From Adiantum capillus-veneris (Eukaryota > Streptophyta > Polypodiopsida > Polypodiales > Pteridaceae): a stretch of DNA of 64,000 nucleotides. Shown in pieces: positions 46,549 through 59,363 of this stretch. The stretch spans positions 98,966,355 through 99,030,354 of the forward strand of contig CM043943.1 of NCBI GenBank assembly GCA_014529385.2, written 5' to 3'. Under the pieces are notes generated by a model that was not told the DNA's origin, did not search any database, and worked only from the letters and a program-made list of their open reading frames with translations. The stretch's first letter is position 1; each line of letters starts with the position of its first letter. The position numbers and the translations under genes are program-made.

Positions 46549-47029
46549 AAAGGTTAAAGTATGACCCATGGGACCAAATCAAAGATGTCAAATGCTCTAT
46601 ATCGAGTTGATTAATGACTCGATGCTCGAGGATTGTGGATACGTAGGTGGTAATTGAGTATCCATGAAGTAGCTAGGTAGAAATATGAGGAAAGCAAGCT
46701 CAAATGTGATAAAAGTCGAGCACTCAATTAGGTTATGAAGCTAAGACTACTGAACTTGCAAGGGGCATAGTGTGCAACGATGTAAAATCTTCCCAAGTGT
46801 CCCAATGCTATGTCTCACATTAAAGGGAGTGGGATACAAAATGTTTTGTCAGTGAAGATCGCACTATTAAGCAACAAAACGTGCATTGCAAGGCATATGA
46901 GAATAGAAATAACAAAAACAAGGATATTTTTCATGAAGAAAACATGCCCAAGGAGGAAGCAAGTCCCTCAAGCAAATAGAAATGCGTGACCTATAAAGCC
47001 GAGTTACAATTGAAAGTATGCTTTTGAAT
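45195..47029. other. 3' flank of the host gene, simple repeats
   Basis: No further exon is supportable. Probably includes the 3' UTR; AATAA-type signals are too common to choose one. A G17 run lies at 45969-45985 and a (GA)n microsatellite at 46501-46545. Confidence 0.5.
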
Positions 47030-50000
47030 TACAATGAATACCCATGGAATGCGGGGGTTGGCATAGATGAGCTAACAAGCAAAGCCAATGTTGTACTTCT
47101 TATTGAAACTTGGGAGCATGATGCATAAAGGATTGACGAATTAGAGGATTACAATGTATATTCATTGATGTGGTCAACGAATCTTATACAACAAAAAAGG
47201 AAACGAGGGTTAGCATATGATTAAGAAAGGACTAGAATATTTTTTAGCAATTGTGAAAGACGACAAGCACAAACGTTATGTATGTCTAAAAATTATGACA
47301 CTGAGAAGAGCACCCATTTTTTATAGCAGGTTGCTACATTCTTCATCATGATTCTCCCTTTTATGCTTGCATGGATAGAAATCAACCATTTATTGAGTTG
47401 AAGGACATTGCTTATTTTAAAGACAAAGCTGATGTTATTATCTTTGGGGATATGAATGCTCGCACAAAAACATTGCAACATGATACTCAACAATTTGATA
47501 TGCAATACATTTCAAGGGAGTTGGATGAAGTTCACCTGTATGATCGTATTTCAATGGATGAGAAAGAGACCGATCACTATGGAAAGTATGCAATAGTATA
47601 CTTTTACACATGCAAATAGTATGGATATGCTCATTGCCAATGGTGTATCTTTATGGAGTGGAATTGATGGATTTACATGTAGAAAACACAATGCGGATAG
47701 TGTAATTTCCTATATGTTACTCTCCGAAGCCATCATGTATAGACCATTGCACCTTATGTATTGACCTTACACGTGGAGAAACAACTAAGCATGAATCTCA
47801 ACCAAAGGGAAGGAAAGTTATCTCTTTGTATGGATTTCAAATGAGTACCAATGTATATTGAAATGGTTGAGCAAAAGTTATGGTTTACAAAGATTCAATA
47901 TGACGCACCATTGAAAACTAAATGGGAAGCTTTTGAGAAAGTTATTTGTTCTTGTTTAGAGAAATGACTTTCCATAAAGCATATCCATGGTATCAGCAAT
48001 GGTAGATGATGCAAAATGTGGTTTGATAGACAATACCAAGTTTCTCAAAAGTCCTTGCAAAGCTAGATGCAACTATGGACACAAGGAACTATCAAACTCA
48101 TTTGCATGCATACAAGGCATTGATTCAAAAGAGACAAGAACGTGGAAAGTCAAACATCAAATTTTTCAAGTTCAGGCACGCGCATGTGGAAGATTTTGGA
48201 TAAACTTAAAGGACAAGTGGGTTGAAAGTTTTGGTAACTTGAGTCTTATGGATATGTACACACATTGTAAGCAACTATATGAGAAACCAAATGCTGGAAA
48301 GATACCATTTAATGGTCCACTCCTATGTATGCCTTCTTTTTCTAGTATTGAGGATGTATACGGTGGGCTCAAATAGTTGGCCACTTGCAATGCGAGAGGT
48401 CTTCAAGGTATCAAGTAAAAAATGATTAAAATGATGGAAAATTTTACACACGATTGGATGTATGATATGTTCTGTAATGGAAATGGCCTATGAACTTTGA
48501 GAATAACGGAATTAGAAAATTAGGTTAAGCACTTTTGAGAGATTACTTTGTGAACATAGCGGGTGAACTTAATTGATGGTAGCAACATAAACATGGTACC
48601 TAGTTAACTTGGCATGAACATTACTTTTGTAAGAGAGAGAGTTTAGAGAACATGACAATAGTTGAGGACCGGATTCATATGGAGCCGGTCCCCCCTCCAA
48701 TAGGCATTTGTATTATAGTTTCTCCCATCAAGAGAGACTTGGTACAATACAATCTTTGTGTTCCTTGTAACCTAGGTGATGCAATGAAGATGGAAAGCTT
48801 CATACATCACAAGCATAACATAAACTTGAAGAAAGCTTAACTATCCCAAGCCTCAGTCCCAAGGCCTCAAACACCTTCGAAGGTGGAGAGGGCTAGCGGG
48901 GAATGAGGATAGGGAAGAGGAAGAAGAAACATTCCATAGGAGAAAGAAATAGTTCCTCACTTATCATTACTCTTCTTGTTAGCATATATAATAGCATAAT
49001 AATGAAGATGGAGAAGATGGCAAGCTTAAGCATTGAAGAATAGCTCTTGGTTGGATTTGCATTCCATAGCCAAGAGTGTTGGTGTAGGCTTTCACTCTCA
49101 CAAGCTTGGAGAAGGAGGTGGTGTTCTTCAAATTTCACCAAGTGAGAATAGCCTTCCAAATGAGTGTGTGTGGAGTATATCCCCCTAGCACCCCCATTTC
49201 TTGCTTTGGGCGAAAATTCTACTTGCTACAAGCTCATTGGACCCCTCTTCCCTTAGCCAATCAAAAATCAAGCATGCAGTCAAGTATATGGGTAGTGTTT
49301 TGACAAGTGTCCTCCTTACCCCTTAGAGAGAGAGAGAGCTTGAAAATATCTAGATACTTGTTAGATGGAAGGAGAATCTCATTGGACCCCTCTTTAGCCC
49401 AACCAATAGCATTCAAGCACACCATGTGGTTAAACTTAGTGAGAGTCTGACATGTGTCCCATGTGCTCTTTTAGAATTTCCCTAACTTTGAGATTTTTAT
49501 GCATAAGAAGTTTCTCAAGCAGCTTCCTCATTAAGTGAGTAGGTTCTCTTTTTGACTCAAGCATCTTACCCCCTATGCATAGGAAGCTTCTAAAGAAACT
49601 TCCTCATTAAATGTGACAAGTACCTCAAGTACCTTAGTCATCAAGCATGACAAGCACCTTAGGTGGGGTTCCCACCTCAAGCAGAGCCTTAGCTTGCTTA
49701 AGTTTAGGTCGGGTTCCCACATCAAGCACATCCCTAGCTTGCTTAAGTTTAGGTCGAGTTCCCACCGCAAGCACAACCCTAGCTTGCTTAAGGTTCCCAC
49801 CTCAAGCCTAGCCCTAGCTTGCTTAAGTTTAGGTCGGGTTCCCACCTCAAGCTCAACCCTAGCTTGCTTAAGTTTAGGTCGGGTTCCCACCTCAAGCTCA
49901 ACCCTAGCTTGCTTAAGGTCAAAGGACTTTTAACATTAACCATTGGAGGTCTTTAATGAAGCTAACCTTAAGGTCTTTTAAGCTTTATTAGTTGCACATT

Positions 50001-51530
50001 GCTTTTTGATAGACTACCTCTTTTTGGACCCCTATTGAGATGTAACCATCTCTCCTCTTGGTCCCCTACTGAGGTAAGTTTAGAAGCACTTATTGCACAT
50101 TGCTCTTTGATAGACCATCTCCTTTTTGACCGCTATTGAGATGCAACCATCTCTCCTTTTGGTCCCGTGTTAAGACAGGTTTAGAAGCACATGTCTCTAT
50201 TCTAACTCTTGTTCTCGTTTATTCTCCCACATTAAATGATCAGTTTAATATGAGAAAATAATTTGGTAAAGTTAGATATTATATTTTATGACATGTTCAA
50301 CCTTGCACTTCAACGTAGTATGCCTTGTGATTGGAGCGCTAATTGGGTTAAGCCTTTGCATAAAGCAGGAGATGTAAAGAATGTAAATAACTACCGGACT
50401 CTAATGATTGGGTCTCTTATGGCAAAGTCAATTGGGTGCATAATGGTGATACAATTGAGTGATTGAGCCGAAAAGAATGGCAAGCTGTAAAAGGACAAGT
50501 GGGTTTTTGTTTACACCATCTTGTCAACTCTTCGTGTTCTCATGGAGGAAAGTTCGCTGAAAGGCAAGCGATTGTATTGTTGCTTTGCGGACTTCAAGAA
50601 AGCCTTTGATATGATTCCACATAACAATTTGTGGAGAAGGATGAAATAACAACAAGTTTATGCTAGCGGTTTCTCGAATCTATCATAAGATGATACGCCA
50701 ATTACGTATGGAACAAGAAATTTCAAAAACTTTTACAAAAGTACTATTGCGGTTAAACAAGGATATCCATTGTCTCCAACTCTCTTTGGTCTATGCATCG
50801 ATCGGTTGGAAAAAATGATACTTAGACTTTATGCAAGACAAAGGCATTGAAGAGGTTAATATTTGCAATGCGATATCATGCTTTTGTTGTATGCAAATGA
50901 TTTAGTTCGTGCTTTCAACATACACTTTTGAGGATGCACAAAAGCTTATAGTTGGCTTAAGTTTTGCTTGTATAGTAGATTGATTGTGAATGAATCCAAA
51001 ACAAAGATTATGCTTGATAAAACCAACTATAAGGAGAAGCCATGCATTGTGTACAACAATGAGATACTTGAAGATATTGAGAGCTTTTAAGTACCTTGGC
51101 CTCGAGGTTCCGGCCAATCACAAGTGGCATGAATGTGCTATCTGTTGGAAGCTAGGAAGAGAGCGCAATATGCATTTGAGAACATGTGTAATGCTGAAAA
51201 TGTTGGGTTCTCAAGAAGTACCTTTTTAACACTTTGGTGACACGGTTTCTTATTCATGGAGTTGACGTGTGGGGTTGGAGCATCTTAAAATCTACTTGGA
51301 AAGAGTTTGAGAATGTCAAAAAGAATTTTCTTATAGACTTTCTCCAAGTTAAGACACAAACACCATACATGCTCCCACTTCTTGAGTCGGTATCTCTTCC
51401 AAACGAAGTTATGGGCATGGAAGGGGTTGTGTATATGATAAAGATGCATCAAAGCCCCTCAAATCAACTTTCTAAAATTGCATGGAAAGCAAGCAAAAAA
51501 GTACAAACACAATAAGCTCAAGCAAGGAGG
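47030..51530 (+). pseudogene. Decayed plus-strand LINE, interrupted
   Basis: Endonuclease pieces at 47040-47620: VGIDELTSKANVVLLIETWE, then VIIFGDMNARTKTLQ (the GDxN motif). 47987-48376 is the region before RT. RT resumes at 50263: WVKPLHKAGDVKNVNNYRTL, then FADFKKAFDMIPHNNLWRRM (50590), a GxxQGxPLSPTLFGLCIDRLE-like stretch in broken frames (50750-50815) and LLYANDLV where YADD is expected. The C-terminal part HGVDVWGWSILKSTWKEFEN is at 51250. About 1.7 kb (48.5-50.25 kb) between the halves is foreign or unrecognised. Confidence 0.8.
49673..49918. repeat. 45-bp tandem repeat, about 5.5 copies
   Basis: Unit CACCTCAAGC-ACCCTAGCTTGCTTAAG-TTTAGGTCGGGTTCC. Copies at 49673 and 49718 are spaced exactly 45 bp; the third lacks about 10 bp. 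45 is divisible by 3, so open frames appear on both strands, but nothing indicates expression. Confidence 0.9.
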
Positions 51531-52880
51531 GCACTAAACACCAGAAATTACAAAGCAGGTTTTCCTTCTCTTAAGCTCCATAACATCAAAGCGCAACATT
51601 TCTACACCAACAATTATTGCCGGGCCAAAAACATCAAATATGGCGATCTCAATCTCTTGACAATGATTCTAGAACTATCTTAAACCTACTCTCATACAAA
51701 AATGGAGAGCCAAATATTTGCCAAGTGAGCCAATGATGGATCTTCCTCTTCTCTCGTAGCTTTTCAAGCAAGCATATGGCTTACATAAATAAGTGTTCCC
51801 TTATTAAATAATACATGCATAATGACATAGAAATGCTCAAAAGAAATCAGTAAGTATTATTAGCTTTCTCTTACATCAACTAATTGTTTTTCTTAGACAA
51901 TTGTGGTAAGAAATGCCTTGACTTTAAGCTTCTACCCTTTCCCCTCTCTTCTTTTGACCCATAGCCTTGATTCTAGGCCACTCTCTATCATAGCATTGTC
52001 AAGACATATTAGCATTACAATATATCTAATTGTCAATACTCGTAAATCTAAAAGTGATCAATTTTTTGAATCAAACTCTATTTGTCTCAATCATGGGCTC
52101 TGTTTAACTAACCACGTGCTTACATACCTATTTAATTTCTTTAGTCCATTAGAAAAGTATCTAAAAGATGTCTAAATATCATATAGCTTTTAAGCTTGGT
52201 TTGCTAAATTTTGTGTAAAATTAAGACAATAATACATTTTGTTTGCTTGTTTACAAAAATTCTTGTAAGCATATTCAATGACCATAACATTTCCTTTTTA
52301 AATAATTAGTTTTCCTACGTATATAAGGTTTTCTGATAAGCTCACACACTCCCTAAAAAAGCTCAAGACCTTCTGATCCAAATAGATTCTTTAAAATACA
52401 TCTACAAAATTTTGTTTGAAGGTTTACAAAGGTTCTTGTAAGTATCTTCAATGACCATATAATTTGTCTTTTGAAATAATTGGTTTGCCTATGTTTATAA
52501 GGTTTCATAGAGATATATATTGATAAGCTCTGACACTCCCTAAAAAACTCAAGACCTTCTGATCCAATAGACTCTTTAAAATACATCATATTAAGACAAG
52601 CTTTCTATGATTTATCGACTTCTCCTTTGCTAAAACAAGCTTTGTATGCTTTACTGACTTCTCCTTTGCTAAAACAAGAGTTGTCTCTTCATTAAGGGTG
52701 TGGAAAGTTATTCATTTTTCTCTTCTAATTATCTTTTGTTTTTCCCAAAACTCACAATTTGTGAGTGAATTGTATTAAGCACATCATAAAATTACAAAAC
52801 AACCTCAAGCTTAGGCCGAGCCACTTGAGGTGCTGAAGATTACAAGTTGGATGTCTACCGCCTCTCATCGAGGCTTATCA
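51531..52880. other. AT-rich intergenic DNA
   Basis: No gene. Two diverged copies of a segment around CACTCCCTAAAAAA-CTCAAGACCTTCTGATCC (52345-52395, 52525-52580) form a direct repeat of about 190 bp spacing. Confidence 0.5.
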
Positions 52881-55800
52881 TCATCGGCATAACAAAGTAG
52901 GTGAATTATAGTTATCGTAGGTCGACAACATAGCATGGGTAGCCCTAGACCAATCTTTCAAGTCTTGCTTGCATCTGAGCGTATAGATCACCACTTTGCT
53001 TTCTTGTATAATCTTTGAGAAGCTTGCCATGTCAAAATCTCCTTCAAACACACGGCGGTTCCTCGCCTGCCATATATGATGAAAGAAGAAGTACCTCATA
53101 GTTTGAGTGCAGATGAGAAGAGCAGGGCTTCTCAACTTCTTGCCACCAAGGAACATATCAGTCTTAAAGAATCTGATCTGCCATGTTCTTTGGACCCACT
53201 TGTAGATTTTCCCTGTCAGGCATCTGACGCTTGGCATTCCATGAATATGTGGGCCAGATCCTCACTAGCTATCATGCATCCCAAGCATCTAATCCAATTC
53301 CTCTCTCCTGGATCTTTGTGCCCGTCGGCAAAGCACCCCACATCACCTTCCATAAAAAAAACTTCATAAACTGCGGCCACTTTGGCTTCCAAATGTTCTC
53401 CATGACTTCCTCCCACCGTTCTTTCGGCCATTGTCCCTTCTATATTTTGTTGAGGGGGGCTAGACCAATTATTCTTGTGTATAATTGCATAATATATGCC
53501 TTTAGAATGGGGTTTCCATAAAAGACTACTTTCAGGCCATCTCCAGGCATTCCACTCAAACTCGGATTCACAGATTGGCATTACAACATTGTCAAGCCCT
53601 TTTATCACGCTGTTGACTAGCAAAATCTCATAGCCATTTAGTTGATACAGGGTTGCTAGAAGGTCAATGGTTTTCCAACTTTTCCTGTTAACGTCCCACA
53701 AGTGAGCTAGCCAATTCAGAACCTTATTATTCACTTTCCTGGCCGTTTCTATCCAATAGGGGCTTTGAGGTGGTCGTACAACTTTAGAGAGCCAGGGAGA
53801 CCAATGCAAGATGGAGTTCTTGAAGTACCTGGTTTCTTTCCCCCACTCCAAAACCCCAGCTTCTCTTTTAGAGTTCCTTTCGAGTTCCCCAAAGATACCC
53901 CCTAGACTTAGGCTACACCACGCCAAGGCTAAGAGTTTGTTGTGAAACTCTACTCCTTTCCACTTACCACCTTTTGAACCCAAGTTTAGCTGCATCTAGC
54001 ATATCTTTGGTCATGATAGCCCAAGCTTGGTCCTGTTTAGCCAATAAGACCACAAATTTGGTGCAGCAGGCCTCAACATGAGCAACTGGTTTAAGAAGAC
54101 CTCCTTGGTCCACTAGTTGAGCGACTAACTCCAATTTGGCCCATTGCCATGGACTAGAGGATTTCGTTTTGTTTTTCCATAAAAATATTTTTACTAATTT
54201 TAAGAACTCTTTCAAGTGACACTTAGCCATCTTGAGAATTGGGATGGTGAAGGCAATATAGGGGAGCATAAATGAATTTATCACCTTAATTCGCTCGGGA
54301 ATGGGAGAAGAGCATACTCCCACCTTCTCATTTTTGTTCTGATTTTTTGAGGACCCAATGAAATCTTTGTTTGTGAGTCACATCCACCCCCAAGGCCCCC
54401 CCCTAGATGTACAAAGATATTCCCTTTTGAGACAATCTCACCTGACCAATTAGAAGGGTCGAAGGAGTCATTTTTTAACCGGGAGATCAACCTTGACTTC
54501 TCAATATTACACTTGGAACCCAAGGCCATGGAAAATGTTTGCATAATCTCTAGAGATTTCCTGACAACCTGAGGGGCATGCCGTCAAGAAGAGGAGCGAA
54601 TCGTCTGCGAATAGTTTTTCCAGGAGTTGGTCATTGCCTGGTAGATTTAGGCCTTGTAGCTCCCCTCACACGGCATTGGCTTCGAGCATCGTGATGACAG
54701 GATGCAATCCAATGGCGAAAACTAGGGGGGCAAGGGGATATCCTTGCTTAATAGAACTTTTGACCTTGAAGGAGCCCACAATTCTATCATTAAATTGGAG
54801 CTCTAACTCGTTGCCAACCCCCAATGTGTAAATGAGGCAACACATGCGAGGTTCAAAGCCCAGAGCTTCCATGATAGCTTCTATATATGACCATGTTATT
54901 CTGTCATAAGCCTTAATATCAAGGTCAAGCTATAGCACAATTCTCTCTTGCTTGGTGGAGGCTGCGTATTTGATGCCCACCATTGTTTCCAAGATGTTGT
55001 CGTGAATGGATCTTCCTTTAATGAATCCGTGCTGATGGGGAGAGATGATCATGTCTAGTAGGGGAAATAGTTTGAGAGATACTTCCTATCATTTGCATTG
55101 CAAGGGCCATACACATTCACAATGGTGAGGGGCTGATCATCCCACATGATTCTAACCTTAAGGAATCTGTCGGAGGGGTGGTTAAGAACCATCTTTGGTT
55201 CCAATTCTCTGTCTACAATAAGTAGAACACCACCGAATCCTTCACTTCCTTCCCCATAGAATACAAGATTTTTTTCCTAAAGCCTGCTTTCTTGTGCTGT
55301 GAATATCAAGCTGGTGTTTCTGGATGTCCCAACAATTGATTGCTTTCTCCTTCTTAACTTCATCCAAGAAGATGACACTCTTCTTTCGGGTCTTTAATCC
55401 CTTCAGTTCCAAGAATGGATGGTGAGAGTATCCATCATTGTGGGATAGGGAAAAATTCTTCAACATCCGACCCCTATCTAGTCACCACATCCTTGGTCCC
55501 AGGAGAATTTGAGGGTTCTGAGTCAGGGGATTTCTTTTCTTGAAGCACAAAGGATTGTGAAGAGGAACGACCCACGTCCCCCCTTTTTGTTGCACCAGGG
55601 GAGAGGTAGAGCCTTTCCCTTCCATAAGTGACATGGAATCCCTTGCACTACAAAGTCTTCTCCTGCATCTTGATGTCCACCTTGTTACAAATCATAGCCT
55701 CCTTTATCTCCCTTAATCTTGCCCCTTTGTTACTCTTTAACTGATTCACGTTCCCTTCCATCACGGTTTCCTCACCATGGAAATGGTTGCCGTTCCCTTC

Positions 55801-56985
55801 ATCGGAGACTTGTGCTGTAGGATGGGTATTCACTTTAGCCTTCAAGGGGCAATCCTTGGCAAAGTGTTCAAATTTGTTACAGCCAAAATAAGCCCCAAAG
55901 TAAGTCCCAAAATTGAGCAGAATAGTTATCAGCCCAACTTCAACACATATTACCATGCTCTTAGGGGGTGTCTTAGAGATATTCCATCCTATTACAGACC
56001 TTGTTAGAGGACCTTCCTAGACCTCTCTTGTTAGGAAGAAATAAGGGGGTGCCTAGTTGACTGGCAAGCATCCTGTTATATCCCAAAGCCAGCTAGGCAA
56101 TCCCACAAACTCGACCCAGACCGGATGAAACCCTTGGAGGGATTGTGCTGAGTCAAACACTAGCTCCCAGGGCACCACACAATAGAGAGTAGTCCTGTTA
56201 AATAAGAGGGACCTTATCTAGGATTTTCAAGACATCAAAGACTTCTTTGAATCTAACTTAAGAGAAACTCTTGGCTAGGTACAAGGTATTTTCAATTGCT
56301 CCTCCATGCCCAAAAATTTGCGGTCCCTGAAGCCACCAAGTCAGCTCGTACTTGTTCATGACTCTCCCAATGAATCCAAATACAAGTGTAAGCTTAGCTT
56401 GCATGGCCAACTGCTTTTTAATCAGAGATGGAAGAATAGCCACTATTATAGCCTCTGTGACCTCTACCTGCTGTAACAGAGACTCCTTTCAAGCATCAAG
56501 GCCCCATCCATCAGCTCGTCTTGGAAAACCACACTACTTTCAATCTGAGAGCAAGTTCTTTTGTTGCCATTTGGGCCGGTCTTAATCTGTCTTTTAAATT
56601 CTTTGAGTTCTTGTTCCAGCCTAGCCTTTACATTCTTTAGTTTTTCAAGGTCTCCCTCACTTGATGACTCAAATGATGTGGCTTTATCGTCGTCCTTGGG
56701 AGAATTAGCAGGCAAAACAACACCCATCATCATGGCGTTGATCGATGGTTGCAAGTCCGACACATCCCCTTCATCCATCGTAACATCTGCTTCATTCAAA
56801 GACGGTTTCCTATTCGTAAGCATCTGCAAGAACTTGACGATATCCTCCTCCATGGGTAAAACCTCAATCTCCATAGCTAATGTTGCACAAGATCCTACCT
56901 TTGTCAAACGGGCAGGAAATTGGGGCTTGGTCGGGGGGGGGGGGGGGGGGGGGGAGGGGAGTAGCTTTTGAGCGAAGGGTTGCAT
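52881..56985 (-). pseudogene. Minus-strand LINE (L1-type), degenerate
   Basis: ORF1: 56985-56464 starts MQPFAQKLLPS followed by a proline run (from G22 on the plus strand) and a Lys/Glu helix. DUF4283-like remnants follow at 56440-55960, then a knuckle-like CNKFEHFAKDC (55880). Endonuclease tail near 55280-55090 (GGVLLIVDRELEPKMV-like, VNVYGPCNAN). RT begins only at its middle (HQHGFIKGRSIHDNIL, 55060), so the first half is deleted; then EALGFEPRMCCLIYTLGVGN and IKQGYPLAPLVFAIGL. The C-terminus (54544-52881) has LVKIFLWKNKTK, EFHNKLLALAWCSLSLGG, CQASDAWHSMN (zf-RVT) and HHIWQARNRRVFEGDF. Many stops. Confidence 0.85.
56933..56954. repeat. G22 homopolymer
   Basis: 22 consecutive G; on the minus strand it encodes the proline run of LINE ORF1. 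Possible G-quadruplex; length may be unreliable in assembly. Confidence 0.9.
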
Positions 56986-58142
56986 GAAAGAGAAAGTTAA
57001 TAAAACAATGATATTAATCGTTGTTATAGCAACACCTTAAGAGGGTGTAATGAAAACCAACACCAAAAAGCAAAAACAATTATTATCGGATAATAATTGC
57101 AATTGGGGCAAAGATATTAATCGCATATATAGCAAGCATAAGGAAGGTTTTGCTAATGGCGCTCGCAGAGAGCTTTGAGCCGTCCAATGTGCTGACGATT
57201 GTGGGTAGGGAGGGAGACAATTGGGCTGAAGAGTGGCTGAGTTTAGCGACGCTTATTTACTGAAGCGAGGCTGTTGAGATGAGTGCACGTAGATGCCAGG
57301 AGATTCAACACTGCTACCTCTCACAAGCACCACCTTGCAGTCTCTAGTGGTCGCGCGAGAACGTACAAGTTCAACAGATTGTACTGTTTCTAGATGATCT
57401 CCAATGTTTGGAAAAAAATCATTTCTCCAAACATACAAAATTCCTTTCCTTGATTTTGTCAAGAGGAAATTTTAGAAAATCAGGTTGCTTTTTTAGGTTT
57501 TTGCACTATTTTTCTCTATTTTGGGGCGGAATATCTCCTTTTCCCCTTGCCTTCAGCCAACAGTTTTGAAATTGAAAACGACACGATATTAAGCTGAGAC
57601 ACATATTTCCCAAAATACTGATGATCTCCATTGCCCTCCACACTTCTCACCTGCTGTCGATAGCAAGTCTCAAAGCAATGCAATGCCACTAGAAGCTCAA
57701 TGCCCTTAGAGCCTCATCGTTCGCTATCAAACCCTCGCTGCCCTCAGACCCTCGTTGTTTGCTATCATACCCTCACTGCCCTTAGACCCTAAACCGTAGC
57801 CAAACTTTATAGTTCTCTTCTCAATATTATTTAGTTTTTCTCTTCTAGTTATCTTGCATGGATACAAGATAGGAATTATTGTCTTCTATTTATACAACAG
57901 ACGTGAATGTAGTGATAATCCGAACATGGATAACAATTGTTGGGTTCATCCTATAATTGCATTCCCTGTTTAAACAAAAATAATAACTATTTTTTTGTTT
58001 GCATGATGGTTATTACAGGTAAGGATTTTGGCAGTTTTTATCTATGGATTCAATGGCTGTTCACTTTATTGATGCAGAAACCACTTGTTGCTTTTATAGT
58101 ACCTCTTTCATTTTTTACATGTAGCCAAACATCCAAATTCAT

Positions 58143-58177
<35 letters not shown>

Positions 58178-58255
58178 CCAAGAAAATAGTTGTACCCATT
58201 TGTACTAACCTCTATCAATTCTCTTTTTGAATCATATGATTCAAGTTGTGGATAT
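56986..58255. other. Intergenic DNA with (AT)n
   Basis: No gene supportable. A (AT)n microsatellite lies at 58147-58174. Imperfect repeats of CCCTCA.CTGCCCT..GACCCT occur at 57700-57790. Confidence 0.5.
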
Positions 58256-58259
58256 TGTA

Positions 58260-59150
58260 TATCAATTAATAAGGCGCAAATCCTTCTTGAAAAACCCAAT
58301 CTCCCACGTTCTTTGTATCCATTTTCACATCTTCCCTGCCAGGCCGCAAATAGCCGGGCATTCCATGAAAAGGTGGGCGAGGTCTTCGCTTGCCATTTTG
58401 CACCCTGAACATCTATCCGACCCGATACCATTTGCCTGAATCTTGACGTTTATCAACAAAGCCCCCCATAGCACCTTCCACAGAAACACGTTCATAAAAT
58501 AGGCCACTGTGGATTCCAAATGTTCTTCGTAACCTCAACCCATCAAGATTTTGACCATTGTTTCTTCCACTGTTTGTTCAAAGGGGCGAACCAATCATCC
58601 TCATACATTAGCGCTTGGTAGATGCCCTTGGTATGAGGTTTAAAAAATTGGCTACTCATGGGCCATTTCCAAGCTTTCCACTCAAAAGTAGTTTCCCAGA
58701 TCGGCATAAAAAAATTGTCCAAGCCTTCTATAACTCTGTTGATAAGTAGCTTCTCAACGCCATTGAGTTGAAACTGGGCATCAATTGGTTAGAGGTGTTC
58801 CAACACTTGCATTACCATCCCAAAAGTGAATCAAGTGCTGGGGTCCTTTATAATTTTACCCTTCTTGCAATTTCTCCCCAATAAGGGTTCATAATCACAC
58901 CAATAGCTTTAGACAACCAAGGGGATCGATGCGAGATGGAGTTCTGGAAGTATCTGATTAACTCCCCCCATTCCAGTACCCATGTTGCTCTATTGCACTT
59001 TTGCACCAGTTCTCCTGTGATGCCACCTAATCTCAAGCTAGACCACCTCGGGGTTAATAGTTTGTCATGTACCTCAATCCCTTTCCACTGACCAGTCTCA
59101 GAGAAAAGTTTTGCCTTGTCTATCATATCCTTGGTTGGCACACAGGGCAC
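58260..59150 (-). pseudogene. LINE C-terminal fragment, same family
   Basis: 59150-58848 TKDMIDKAKLFSETGQWKGI, WSSLRLGGITGELVQKCNRA, RSPWLSKAIGVIMNPYWGEI; 58519-58325 FLWKVLWGALLINVKIQANG, SDRCSGCKMASEDLAHLFME (zf-RVT). It aligns with 53990-53216 of the larger LINE and is 5'-truncated, as is usual for LINEs. Confidence 0.85.
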
Positions 59151-59363
59151 AAATCACAAATTTCTAACAAAAATACTAATGTTGTTCTAGGAAAAAAGCA
59201 CCTTCAAGTTGAAAAGACAAATCCAGATATATCTTCATAATTCAAATTTGCATTAAATAGAAAATCCCCCCCCCCCCCTCCAAAAAAAAAGAAAAAAAAA
59301 CTTTTTTGATGAGGTGCACGTAGACCGTTACATTTCTATATAGAGAAGAAATTCTTTTGACTT

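Noticed and set aside
49673-49918. Regularly spaced repeats that might suggest CRISPR
   Set aside because: Direct tandem repeats of 45 bp with no unique spacers, in a plant genome.
57253-57462. 70-codon minus-strand open frame
   Set aside because: No similarity I recognise, no conserved context; short and likely chance.
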